A stretch of DNA of 64,000 bases. It comes from Cytobacillus citreus (GTDB taxonomy: Bacteria > Bacillota > Bacilli > Bacillales > Cytobacillaceae). The notes under the pieces are model-generated. The model had not been told where the DNA came from. It did no database searches and was given only the letters and a program-made list of their open reading frames with translations. Of this stretch, positions 17,481 through 26,970 are shown in pieces (the stretch's first letter is position 1; every line of letters starts with the position of its first letter). The DNA is taken from contig NZ_JAGYPM010000003.1 in NCBI RefSeq assembly GCF_018343665.1, forward strand, positions 835,497-899,496, given 5' to 3'. The position numbers were made by a program, and so were the translations under genes.

Positions 17481-18080
17481 CTATTTCGTTTCAATTGCCG
17501 CAATTTTTATACTTGTCTTAGTCAGAACTAACCATAATAACCCATCCTCTGATAGTGAATGTAAACCAACTGGATGAGAAGTTCCTGCATTTAATGATAT
17601 TGATTGGTTGTTGTTTATTTTTATTAATGATTTGCTCTTATCAAATTCATACTGTGTTTCATAAGGACTATAGAGGCTTCTATTTTGCACATGCCTTTTT
17701 TCTTCTTTTAAACTTGAATTAAAGTACAGCCATTTTCCGTCTATAAGAGCCCAAATTCCACTTTCCTTTCGGTCAGGTGATAATTGAGTTGGAGCACTTT
17801 TTAATTTTATAGCATGAAGGGTGCGAAATTTAAAGCGGTCCATTCTATCAATTTTATAAATAGCTAAAATGTGCTCGTTATTTTTATTTTCATATAATGC
17901 TACAATCGGATCATCTGTCGCATGTACACTTGGCTTCAATACAATTGCAAGAGGTTGTTGTGGCTCTTCCTTTTGTGCTGATTGCCGATCATATCGATAT
18001 ATAAAAGCAAATATCGTCACAAGAATAAAAAAACCGATTAACACAAATCGGATAAACTTCTCTTTAGTCGTTTCATTCAC
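17481..18080 (-). CDS. Uncharacterised membrane-anchored protein
   Basis: Function not recognised. A 199-residue protein with a short basic N-terminus, one transmembrane helix (about residues 11-24, FVLIGFFILVTIFAFIY) and an extracytoplasmic remainder rich in short beta-prone segments such as HILAIYKIDRMD and GLLWLVLTKTSIKIAAIE. The alternating hydrophobic pattern suggests a beta-propeller-like or sheet domain, but no motif identifies it. It lies directly upstream of dgcP, 80 bp away in the same direction, so it may be co-transcribed and could act as an envelope-side partner. I do not recall it at this place in B. subtilis. Confidence 0.65.
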   Translation of the reverse strand: MNETTKEKFIRFVLIGFFILVTIFAFIYRYDRQSAQKEEPQQPLAIVLKPSVHATDDPIVALYENKNNEHILAIYKIDRMDRFKFRTLHAIKLKSAPTQLSPDRKESGIWALIDGKWLYFNSSLKEEKRHVQNRSLYSPYETQYEFDKSKSLIKINNNQSISLNAGTSHPVGLHSLSEDGLLWLVLTKTSIKIAAIETK

Positions 18081-18146
18081 AAAAAATCACTCTTATTTCA
18101 AATTATCTTACTTTTTATTATATCATATCTACATAGATGAGATAGT

Positions 18147-18362
18147 ATAAAGTGAAACTTTAATCAGTGGGGGTTTTCTTCATCCCCCACTGATTATTAG
18201 TTGAACCAATCACGCTCAAAACGCCACGTCCTGTGGCTTTCGCCTGACTAGGACATCCTGTCCGTCGTCGGGCTTTTACGGGCAGTTTATCTCCCACCTA
18301 ACTTCTTTGCTTTCGCTGAATTTTGAGGTGGGAGTATTACTGCCCGTTAATGCGGGATAAAA
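18147..18362 (+). repeat. Family A structured repeat, copy A2, carrying an extra segment
   Basis: Same ends and two hairpins as copy A1, but with about 57 extra bases at 18212-18269 between AACCAATC and GGGCTTTTACGGGCAG. The extra segment (CCACGTCCTGTGGC, then GACTAGGACATCCTGTCC) matches modules of the family B/D repeats. Hairpin 1 here is TAATCAGTGGGGG with CCCCCACTGATTA, and the inner stem of hairpin 2 is CTCCCACCT with AGGTGGGAG. Both differ from A1 by paired changes. It lies between the start of the unknown membrane gene and the rpsD promoter. Confidence 0.88.
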
Positions 18363-18398
18363 ATACAAGGTTTCTTTCAATACACTGTAAAATTCCCC

Positions 18399-18428
18399 TT
18401 GACTATTTATGTTTAAAAACGATATAAT
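18399..18428 (+). promoter_or_regulatory. Sigma-A promoter of rpsD
   Basis: TTGACT (18399-18404), an 18-base spacer and a perfect TATAAT (18423-18428). Transcription would start near 18435 and give a leader of about 190 nt. Confidence 0.8.
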
Positions 18429-18434
18429 ATTCTT

Positions 18435-18610
18435 TGTGTAAAATATTGCAGCCTATGTGAACTCTTTAATGATTTCATTTTGTTCCTCAATCAGACATTT
18501 CTGATGACGGGGTACTGTGTAACCCTTAGCTGCTAGGGCGAAGGTACATGAAAACAAAATGTTCATCAAAGTTGAGCACATCTGTTTTTATTTTACAAAA
18601 TAAAAACATA
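18435..18610 (+). ncRNA. rpsD leader, S4 autoregulatory region
   Basis: A long untranslated leader before rpsD. In B. subtilis, S4 represses its own gene by binding a structured leader that resembles its 16S rRNA site. Here the segment 18490-18560 is rich in short complementary blocks (CAGACATTTCTG; GGGGTACTGTGTAACCCTTAGCTGCTAGGG). I infer the same mechanism from position and length; the structure was not computed. Confidence 0.55.
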
Positions 18611-18625
18611 AAGGAGGAGTCTTAA

Positions 18626-19228
18626 ATGGCTCGTTATACTGGTCCAAGCTGGAAACTATCTCGCCGTCTAGGAATTTCCCTAAGCGGTACAGGTAAAGAA
18701 TTAGAAAAGCGTCCTTACGCTCCTGGACAACATGGTCCAAATCAACGCAAGAAATTATCTGAATACGGATTACAATTACATGAAAAGCAAAAGCTTCGTC
18801 ATATGTACGGAGTAAATGAGCGCCAATTCCGTAACTTATTTGATATAGCTGGTAAAATGACTGGTAAACATGGTGAAAACTTCATGATTCTTTTAGAATC
18901 TCGTCTTGATAATGTTGTTTATCGCCTTGGCCTTGCTCGTACTCGTCGTCAAGCTCGCCAAATTGTTAACCATGGTCATATCTTAGTTAATGGTTCTCGC
19001 GTTGATATCCCATCATTCCGCGTTCAACCTGGTCAAGCAATCAGCCTTCGTGAAAAGTCTCGTAACCTTGACATCATTAAAGAAGCTATCGAAGTAAACA
19101 ACTTCGTTCCTGACTTCTTAACTTTCGATGCTGACAAATTAGAAGGAACTTTCACTCGCTTACCAGAGCGTTCTGAACTTCCAGCTGAAATTAACGAATC
19201 TCTAATCGTTGAGTTCTACTCTCGTTAA
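18626..19228 (+). CDS. rpsD: 30S ribosomal protein S4
   Basis: A primary 16S rRNA-binding protein of the small subunit that also takes part in decoding fidelity. The 200-residue protein begins [37 protein letters not shown] and contains the S4 RNA-binding domain ([32 protein letters not shown], about 90-125). AAGGAGG sits at optimal distance from the ATG. The gene stands alone with a strong promoter, a long leader and a terminator, and converges with tyrS. Cysteine-free Zn-independent form. Confidence 0.98.
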   Translation: MARYTGPSWKLSRRLGISLSGTGKELEKRPYAPGQHGPNQRKKLSEYGLQLHEKQKLRHMYGVNERQFRNLFDIAGKMTGKHGENFMILLESRLDNVVYRLGLARTRRQARQIVNHGHILVNGSRVDIPSFRVQPGQAISLREKSRNLDIIKEAIEVNNFVPDFLTFDADKLEGTFTRLPERSELPAEINESLIVEFYSR

Positions 19229-19235
19229 TCTCTTT

Positions 19236-19268
19236 AAAAAATCCTGCCAAATTCTTGGCAGGATTTTT
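19236..19268 (+). terminator. Terminator of rpsD
   Basis: ATCCTGCCAA and TTGGCAGGAT form a perfect 10-bp stem around ATTC, followed by a T run. Confidence 0.9.
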
Positions 19269-19285
19269 CTAATTATAATCGTATC

Positions 19286-19320
19286 AAAAACAGGCTGAAC
19301 TTCCTTCAGCCTGTTTTTTT
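19286..19320. terminator. Terminator of tyrS (usable in both directions)
   Basis: AAAAACAGGCTGAA pairs with TTCAGCCTGTTTTT around CTTCC. On the minus strand it follows the tyrS stop codon by one base and ends in T5. Confidence 0.88.
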
Positions 19321-19321
19321 C

Positions 19322-20581
<1,260 letters not shown>

Positions 20582-20603
20582 TCATTTCCTCCTTTTTAAA
20601 AAA

Positions 20604-20706
20604 TGGCTCTGTTAAACTTCCCTGTTGATTTCCGCTGAGGGAGCTCGCGCCTTCCGCTCCAATCAAGAACAAAATAGCATTATCAGCACTGAGCATTAAC
20701 ACAGCA
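20604..20706. mobile_element. MITE-like element, family C copy C1
   Basis: 103 bp from TGGCTCTGTTAAACTTCCC to GAGCATTAACACAGCA. The terminal 11-12 bases are inverted (GGCTNTGTTAA against TTAACACAGC). It has no coding capacity. It is inserted exactly at the T run of the tyrS T-box terminator, upstream of the tyrS ribosome binding site. Relatives are at 50075-50152 and 62115-62363. Confidence 0.75.
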
Positions 20707-20712
20707 AAAAAA

Positions 20713-20965
20713 ATAAAAAGCGCCCCTGCTAAATTGCAGGGACGCATATTTTTGCGCGGTACCACCCAAATTTGAGGACAAATGCCCTCCACTCAACATG
20801 TTAACGGTTTAACCGTTCACTGCTATAACTGGAACACAGGTTGACAGTGAAAGCTCAGGGAGGTAATTCATCCTTCAATATGTATCGGCTCACAGCAACC
20901 GCCGACTTTCTGAAACAGAGATTGAAGCATTACTAATTCCCATCAATGCTTATATTTTTTTTGTA
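20713..20965 (-). promoter_or_regulatory. T-box riboswitch (tRNA-Tyr) controlling tyrS
   Basis: Uncharged tRNA-Tyr binding stabilises an antiterminator and allows tyrS transcription. On the minus strand the T-box core TGGGTGGTACCGCG lies at 20754-20767. It is followed by the terminator stem GCGTCCCTGC...GCAGGGGCGC (20719-20746) and a long T run. The Stem I elements lie upstream, including the AGAAAGTCGGCGGTTGCTGTGAG stretch (given here only in part) and a specifier loop in which TAC (complement of 20863-20865) is the tyrosine codon. Specifier and downstream gene agree. Confidence 0.93.
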
Positions 20966-20973
20966 TTAAAGCA

Positions 20974-21002
20974 TTTTTATCATACAGTGCAAAAAATGTC
21001 AA
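20974..21002 (-). promoter_or_regulatory. Promoter of the tyrS T-box transcript
   Basis: On the minus strand TTGACA (20997-21002), a 17-base spacer and TAAAAA (20974-20979). The -35 is perfect and the -10 is weak but AT-rich. Confidence 0.55.
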
Positions 21003-21114
21003 ATACCTATTAAAATATTTTCGATGACGTGCTGGAAAAGCAAGTAGGTTATTTTCCCATTACGAAAAAAGGAAATTTCAGAAAAATTGCGAACCAAACC
21101 ATATTAATATCTCT

Positions 21115-21128
21115 GTTTATGCTATAAT
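21115..21128 (+). promoter_or_regulatory. Extended -10 promoter of the PBP gene
   Basis: TGCTATAAT gives a TG-extended perfect -10 at 21123-21128. No good -35 is visible, which fits an extended -10 promoter. Confidence 0.6.
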
Positions 21129-21155
21129 GTATGTGATTTTAGGGGGATGATGTGC

Positions 21156-24071
21156 ATGAAAGAAAATCAACGTTTTAAGGATAAATTGAGGTCGTGGTTC
21201 AGCCTATTAACGAATAAAAAAACAGCAAAAGGAGCGCGTATCTCCTTTCAAGTTGTTTGGAACTTAATTTTACTTTTTATCGTGGTTGTCGTTATCGTCG
21301 GTTCATTTGCCGGGGGAGTCGGTGCAGGTTATTTTGCCTCCCTCGTAAAAGACGAAAATGTCCGTCCATATGAAGATATGAAAAAAGATATTTATAACTA
21401 TGAAGAAACCTCAGATTTATATTTTGCAGACAATGTATATCTCGGTAAGCTTAGAACGGATCTAGAACGTGAGGAAGTAAAGCTCGAGAACGTTTCTCAG
21501 CATTTAATTGACGCAGTCGTAGCAACAGAGGACGAATATTATTATGAGCATAATGGCGTCGTACCGAAAGCGATAATGCGTGCCGTGTTTCAAGATGTGA
21601 CAAATTCTTCTGTACAAAGTGGAGGAAGTACACTAACACAGCAATTAATTAAAAACCAATTATTAACGAACGAAGTATCCTTCGAACGAAAGGCTAAAGA
21701 AATATTACTCGCTCTCCGTTTAGAAAAGTTTTTTGATAAAAAGGAAATCTTGGAAGCCTATTTAAATGTATCAACATTTGGAAGAAATTCATCAGGGAGA
21801 AATATAGCAGGTGTTCAAGCTGCTGCTAATGGAATATTCGGTGTTAATGCTAAGGACTTAAATCTTGCACAATCCGCTTTCATCGCTGGTCTTCCGCAAA
21901 GTCCATTCGGCTACACGCCTTATACACAAGCTGGAGAACTAAAAACACCAGAAGGGCTTGAACCCGGCCTTTTGAGGATGAAAACAGTTTTAAAAAGAAT
22001 GTATGATAATGGAAAAATAGATCAAAAGCAATACGAAGAGGCATTAGCCTATGATATCACAAAGGACTTTATTCCACGCGTTGAAAGTACAGTTGAAAAG
22101 TATCCATACTTGACCATGGAAATAGAGAAGCGCGCTGTTGAAATCATGACAGAAATATTAGCAAAAAATGACGGATACACTGAGCAGGATTTAAAAAATA
22201 ATAGTGAGCTTCAAAATGAATACGAGATCTTAGCAGACCGTAATATACGTCAAAATGGTTATCAAATCCATACTACCATCCATAAAGGTATTTATGATGC
22301 CATGCAAACGGCAAAAGATAAATTTCCTTACTATGGAAGCGATAAAGTAGAAATGGTTAAAGACGCTGAAACCGGTGAAATGAAAGAGATTATTGAACCC
22401 GTACAACTTGGGGCAATTCTGATCGATAACAGTACTGGAAAAATTCTATCATTTGTCGGTGGAAGAGACTATAATTTAAAAACTGTAAACCATGCAACGG
22501 ATACAAAACGATCTAATGGCTCAACAATGAAGCCTTTAGTTGTATATGCTCCTGCCCTAGAGTTAGGAAAGGTATCTCCAGGGACAGTCATACCGGATGT
22601 CGAGGTCTACCTAGATCCTCACCGTCCAAATGTACCATATCCAAGTAACTATGATAAAACATATAGTGGATTAGTTTCTGCACGCCATGCATTGGCAATG
22701 TCCTATAATGTGCCTGCCATGCTAACCTATCGGACAATTATTGATCAACGACCAGCACAATATCTAGAGAAGATGGGCTTTACCACTGTTATTGAGAATG
22801 ACTACACAACAAATTCATTAGCACTCGGCGGCATTACAAACGGTGTAACAGTGGAAGAAAACGTTAATGCTTATGGCACATTTGCTAATGGCGGAAAATT
22901 TATAGATGCTTACATGATTGAAAAAATCGTAGACAAAAACGGTAAAGTCATCTATCAGCATGAAGTAGAGCCAGTTGAGGTTTTCAGCCCTCAAACTGCT
23001 TATCTAACCATTGATATGATGAGAGATGTTATTAGTAATGGAACAGCAAGCTCGCTAAAAGGCCGATTAAAATTTAATTCCGATTGGGCTGGAAAAACAG
23101 GTACAGGCCAAGATTTAAAGGATTCATGGTTTGTCGCAGTTAATCCAAAGGTTAGCTTTGGTGTCTGGAATGGATACGATACGCCTAAATCATTGGAGCT
23201 TCGATATAAAGGTCTTCACCATGGAGCTAGAAATGTTTATTTATGGGCAGATTTAATGAATGCTGCCTATGATGCGGCACCTGAACTTGTAGCATCCAAT
23301 GAACAATTCCAAATGCCTAGTGGAATTGTACGCAGATCATACTGCGCTGCTTCTGGACTTCTTCCATCTGAAGCATGCTCAAAAGCTGGCCTTGTTGAAA
23401 CAGATTTGTATAACGCCAAGTTTGTTCCTACAAAGTCTGATGACAATTTTGCAGATGGAAAATTTGTGTATATTGGAGATAAACGATATTTAGCATTGGA
23501 AAGCACGCCAGAGGAATTTACTAAATCTGGCGTCATTATCAGTCCTAAGCTTTTTGAGGAGAGGTATGGAATTCCAATTAAAAATGTATCACAGCTAATA
23601 CCAAAACGAGAGAAATGGTCTAACCTCTTTGTAGCCGATTCAAAATTAGAGGAAAATGGAAAAAATCCGGCTGCACCAAGTGTCAGTCTATCTAATTCTA
23701 CTATCTTATGGAAACACCATCCTGAAAATGATGTAATAGGCTACCGTATTTATCAAAAATCTGGGGACACAGTCAAAAAGGTTGGAAGCATAACTGCTGG
23801 TGATAAACTATCTTATAATGCGTCAAATGGAGAATATTATGTAACAGCAGTTGATATTGCAGGTAAAGAATCTGCCCCATCCAATACTATTCAAATTGGG
23901 CAGCCTGAACCACCACCTGATAAAGATAACCCTTCTAAACCACCTAAAGAAGACAAAGATCCACCTGATGATGGGGATGGTTCAAATCCAGGATCTGGAA
24001 CGAGCCCTGGCGATGGTGATGGAGGTGGCGATGGAGATGGTGACAATCAGCCACCTATGGACAGTAATTAA
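21156..24071 (+). CDS. Class A penicillin-binding protein with FN3-like domain
   Basis: A bifunctional transglycosylase/transpeptidase that polymerises and cross-links peptidoglycan. Numbered from 21156: a basic cytoplasmic tail, one transmembrane helix (about 30-58), a GT51 domain with E125 in VATEDEYYYEHNGV and GGSTLTQQLIKN, then a transpeptidase domain with S456 in NGSTMKP, SYN and KTGT near 646. A fibronectin type III-like domain follows (about 830-915), then a tail of Pro, Asp and Gly. ATGs at 21147 and 21150 sit too close to AGGGGG; 21156 is spaced correctly. It is monocistronic, between tyrS and acsA. I do not assign a ponA/pbpF-type name. Confidence 0.92.
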   Translation: MKENQRFKDKLRSWFSLLTNKKTAKGARISFQVVWNLILLFIVVVVIVGSFAGGVGAGYFASLVKDENVRPYEDMKKDIYNYEETSDLYFADNVYLGKLRTDLEREEVKLENVSQHLIDAVVATEDEYYYEHNGVVPKAIMRAVFQDVTNSSVQSGGSTLTQQLIKNQLLTNEVSFERKAKEILLALRLEKFFDKKEILEAYLNVSTFGRNSSGRNIAGVQAAANGIFGVNAKDLNLAQSAFIAGLPQSPFGYTPYTQAGELKTPEGLEPGLLRMKTVLKRMYDNGKIDQKQYEEALAYDITKDFIPRVESTVEKYPYLTMEIEKRAVEIMTEILAKNDGYTEQDLKNNSELQNEYEILADRNIRQNGYQIHTTIHKGIYDAMQTAKDKFPYYGSDKVEMVKDAETGEMKEIIEPVQLGAILIDNSTGKILSFVGGRDYNLKTVNHATDTKRSNGSTMKPLVVYAPALELGKVSPGTVIPDVEVYLDPHRPNVPYPSNYDKTYSGLVSARHALAMSYNVPAMLTYRTIIDQRPAQYLEKMGFTTVIENDYTTNSLALGGITNGVTVEENVNAYGTFANGGKFIDAYMIEKIVDKNGKVIYQHEVEPVEVFSPQTAYLTIDMMRDVISNGTASSLKGRLKFNSDWAGKTGTGQDLKDSWFVAVNPKVSFGVWNGYDTPKSLELRYKGLHHGARNVYLWADLMNAAYDAAPELVASNEQFQMPSGIVRRSYCAASGLLPSEACSKAGLVETDLYNAKFVPTKSDDNFADGKFVYIGDKRYLALESTPEEFTKSGVIISPKLFEERYGIPIKNVSQLIPKREKWSNLFVADSKLEENGKNPAAPSVSLSNSTILWKHHPENDVIGYRIYQKSGDTVKKVGSITAGDKLSYNASNGEYYVTAVDIAGKESAPSNTIQIGQPEPPPDKDNPSKPPKEDKDPPDDGDGSNPGSGTSPGDGDGGGDGDGDNQPPMDSN

Positions 24072-24165
24072 TCGCTTTTAAAGTAATTAAAGAGGGAACT
24101 GTTCTAAAATGGCAATTCCTTTGTAAATAAAAATTATGTTAAATCGGCATTTAATACATGATAAA

Positions 24166-24210
24166 GGGCAGCTATAAGTCGAGAACTCGACTTATAGCTG
24201 CCCCTCTTTT
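24166..24210. terminator. Terminator between the PBP gene and acsA
   Basis: An 18-bp perfect stem (GGGCAGCTATAAGTCGAG and its complement) with a 2-nt loop, followed by CCTCTTTTT on the plus strand. On the minus strand it lies just beyond the acsA stop codon, so it may serve both genes. Confidence 0.85.
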
Positions 24211-24228
24211 TGATCTATTTTGCTCAGG

Positions 24229-25947
24229 TTAGTCTTCCATTGTTGAAAGATCACCTGTAGGAAGGTTTAATTCCCATGCCTTTAAAACGCGGCGCATGAT
24301 TTTTCCACTTCGTGTTTTTGGAAGCTTATCACGGAATTCTATTTCACGAGGTGCTGCATGCGCTGCAAGACCTTTCTTTACAAATTGACGAATATCCTCA
24401 ATTAACTCTTCAGAAGGTTCATACCCCTCAAGTAGGGCAATAAACGCTTTAATAATTTCTCCACGGACTGGATCTGGCTTTCCAATTACACCTGCCTCTG
24501 CCACAGCTGGGTGCTCTAATAGCTTACTCTCTACCTCAAACGGCCCTACCCGTTCTCCGGAGGTCATGATCACATCATCAACACGTCCTTGAAACCAGAA
24601 ATAACCGCCCTCATCCATATAAGCTGAATCACCTGAAACATACCAGTCACCAGGCATGAAATAGGAATCATATTTCTCATTATTATTCCAAATGGTTTGC
24701 ATCATTGAAGGCCAGCCCTTTTTGATAGCGAGATTGCCCATACGGTATGGAGGAAGTTCAGTCCCTTGATCATCTACGATTGCAGCGATTACTCCAGGAA
24801 TCGGCTTACCCATGGAACCAGGCTTTATTTCCATACAAGGATAGTTACAGATCAATAGTGCTCCCGTTTCAGTCATCCACCATGTATCATGAATGCGTTT
24901 TTGGAATACTTTCATTCCCCACTTAATAACCTCTGGATTTAACGGTTCACCAACACTGACAATATGACGCAGAGTGCTAAGATCAAACTTCTTTACTATC
25001 TCGTCCCCAGCTCCCATAAGCATCCTAAATGCAGTAGGGGCACTATACCAAATCGTCACTCCATATTCCTCAATTATTTTATACCAGGATTCTGGATTAA
25101 ATCTTCCTCCAACAATCACATTAGATGTACCTGTAAGCCAAGGTCCAAATATACCATAGGAAGTTCCAGTCACCCAGCCAGGATCAGCCGTACACCAATA
25201 TACATCTTCTTCCTGCATATCTAGCACCCATTTTGCCGTATGATAGTGCTGAATCATGGCGTTATGAACATGTAATACCCCTTTAGGCCTTCCTGTAGAA
25301 CCCGAAGTATAGTGTAGAATTAACCCATCTGTACGTTCTACCCATTCGATGGAAAGCTTGTTGCTTGCCTCACTCAATCTTTTATTAAAATCAAAATAAG
25401 ATCCTTCTTCCTCAATTCCTTCCCCAACAAGGAAAACAGTTTTTAGTGCAGGAAGTTCATTCACTGGAACACGATTTAATAATTCTGGTGTCGTAATCAA
25501 AATCTTCGCTTCGCTATCTTCTAAGCGATCTCGAACAGCACCTTCCATAAACGCTTCAAATAATGGTCCAACAATCGCTCCAAGCTTAATCGCACCTAAT
25601 GCAGCAAAATAAAGCTCAGGAGAACGTGGCATAAAGATAAATACTCGATCTCCTTTTTCAACATCTCCATAAGATTTAAGGATATTACCAGCCTTGTTGG
25701 AAAGCTCCTTCATTTCCTTAAAAGTATATTTTTCATTTCTCAAGCCTTCACGAAAATATAAAGCTATTTTATTCTTTCTAAATGATTCTGCATGTCGGTC
25801 AATCGCCTCATAAGCCATATTCACGCGACCTGTATCATACCAAGAAAAAGCCTTCTCCCCTTCAGCCCAATCGAATTGATTGTACATTTCATCATAGTTT
25901 TTTAAATTATTATTCCCTCTTGTTGCCGGTAACGCTTCCACTTTCAT
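24229..25947 (-). CDS. acsA: Acetyl-CoA synthetase
   Basis: Converts acetate, ATP and CoA to acetyl-CoA, allowing growth on acetate and acetoin products. 572 residues, the B. subtilis length. It carries the ANL P-loop LHYTSGSTGRPKGVLH, the WWMTETGA segment, the hinge YVSGDSAYMDEGGYFWFQGR, and the C-terminal PKTRSGKIMRR with K549, the lysine acetylated by AcuA and deacetylated by AcuC or SrtN in B. subtilis. AGGGGGATAT precedes the ATG. It is transcribed divergently from acuABC, the operon that controls its activity, exactly as in B. subtilis. Confidence 0.97.
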   Translation of the reverse strand: MKVEALPATRGNNNLKNYDEMYNQFDWAEGEKAFSWYDTGRVNMAYEAIDRHAESFRKNKIALYFREGLRNEKYTFKEMKELSNKAGNILKSYGDVEKGDRVFIFMPRSPELYFAALGAIKLGAIVGPLFEAFMEGAVRDRLEDSEAKILITTPELLNRVPVNELPALKTVFLVGEGIEEEGSYFDFNKRLSEASNKLSIEWVERTDGLILHYTSGSTGRPKGVLHVHNAMIQHYHTAKWVLDMQEEDVYWCTADPGWVTGTSYGIFGPWLTGTSNVIVGGRFNPESWYKIIEEYGVTIWYSAPTAFRMLMGAGDEIVKKFDLSTLRHIVSVGEPLNPEVIKWGMKVFQKRIHDTWWMTETGALLICNYPCMEIKPGSMGKPIPGVIAAIVDDQGTELPPYRMGNLAIKKGWPSMMQTIWNNNEKYDSYFMPGDWYVSGDSAYMDEGGYFWFQGRVDDVIMTSGERVGPFEVESKLLEHPAVAEAGVIGKPDPVRGEIIKAFIALLEGYEPSEELIEDIRQFVKKGLAAHAAPREIEFRDKLPKTRSGKIMRRVLKAWELNLPTGDLSTMED

Positions 25948-26040
25948 ATATCAATATCCCCCTTTTGATAATGTACAGCTTAGCATCTGAATATCCACAA
26001 CAAATTATTCAGTGTGCTTTTACTGTGGTAGTTTGCTAAT

Positions 26041-26069
26041 ATTATAGTATAAGTTTGTTCTTTTCTCAA
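26041..26069 (-). promoter_or_regulatory. Sigma-A promoter of acsA
   Basis: On the minus strand TTGAGA (26064-26069), a 17-base spacer and a perfect TATAAT (26041-26046). The leader to the ATG is about 87 nt. No convincing cre was seen in that leader. Confidence 0.75.
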
Positions 26070-26230
26070 TTTTTAAAATATTGTATTCGAATTTCCCATT
26101 ATACTAGAAATTAAGAAACTACCATAAAGATAGGAGACTTTTTAGTCATTTGAACTTTTCAACTCTTTTATCGCTTAGTTCATCTGACAAAAATGTCACA
26201 AAATGTTTTCGAATAATACAGAAAATATCG

Positions 26231-26266
26231 TGAAAGCGCTTAAAATCAATTAATTTTATGTATAAT
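26231..26266 (+). promoter_or_regulatory. acuABC promoter with overlapping CcpA (cre) site
   Basis: TGAAAGCGCTTAAA (26231-26244) matches the cre consensus at all but one fixed base. It overlaps the position of the -35 for the perfect TATAAT at 26261-26266. CcpA control of acuABC is known in B. subtilis. Confidence 0.7.
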
Positions 26267-26303
26267 AGTATTCATAATGAACATGTCATTAGGCGGTGGA
26301 TAA

Positions 26304-26936
26304 ATGGAACATCGAAAAACGTATAATGCAAAAGAAATAAAAACACCTAAGGGAAATTTAATTATTGAAGGACCCATTTCTGCTCAAAAATTAGCAGACT
26401 TAGAGTTTCATAAAGATTTAGTCGCATTTCGTCCCCCAGAGCAGCAGAAAAAAGCGCTGATCGAAATTGCTGGCCTTCCAGAAGGTAGAATCATTATCGC
26501 CAGGTATAGAGACACCATTGTCGGCTATGTCACATTTGTATACCCTGATCCACTTGAAAGATGGTCAGAAGGGAAAATGGAGAATTTAATAGAGCTTGGT
26601 GCCATCGAAGTTATTCCTGAGTTTAGGAGTACAGGTACTGGTAAAAACCTTATAAAGGTCTCGATGATGGATGATGCGATGGAGGATTATATCATTATCA
26701 CAACAGAGTATTATTGGCATTGGGATTTAAAAGGAACTGGCTTAAATGTCTGGGAGTATCGGAAGATAATGGAGAAAATGATGAATGCAGGCGGCTTAAT
26801 ATGGTATGCAACAGATGATCCAGAAATCAGTTCTCATCCTGCAAATTGCTTGATGGCAAAGATCGGTAAAAGGGTTGACCTTGACGCCATACAAAAATTT
26901 GACCGCCTTCGTTTCATGAATCGTTTTATGTATTAG
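26304..26936 (+). CDS. acuA: Acetoin utilization protein AcuA (acetyl-CoA synthetase acetyltransferase)
   Basis: A GNAT-family protein acetyltransferase that acetylates AcsA on its catalytic lysine and switches it off. 210 residues; the GNAT core runs from RIIIARYRDTIVGYVTFVYP to the acetyl-CoA-binding loop VIPEFRSTGTGKNL. The C-terminal part (WHWDLKGTGLNVWEYRKIMEKMM) is typical of AcuA rather than general GNATs. It is the first gene of acuABC, 34 bp before acuB, behind a CcpA-type promoter. The ribosome binding site GGCGGTGG is imperfect. Confidence 0.95.
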   Translation: MEHRKTYNAKEIKTPKGNLIIEGPISAQKLADLEFHKDLVAFRPPEQQKKALIEIAGLPEGRIIIARYRDTIVGYVTFVYPDPLERWSEGKMENLIELGAIEVIPEFRSTGTGKNLIKVSMMDDAMEDYIIITTEYYWHWDLKGTGLNVWEYRKIMEKMMNAGGLIWYATDDPEISSHPANCLMAKIGKRVDLDAIQKFDRLRFMNRFMY

Positions 26937-26970
26937 ATTGTTATTTATCATTTTATAAGGGTGATATGAA

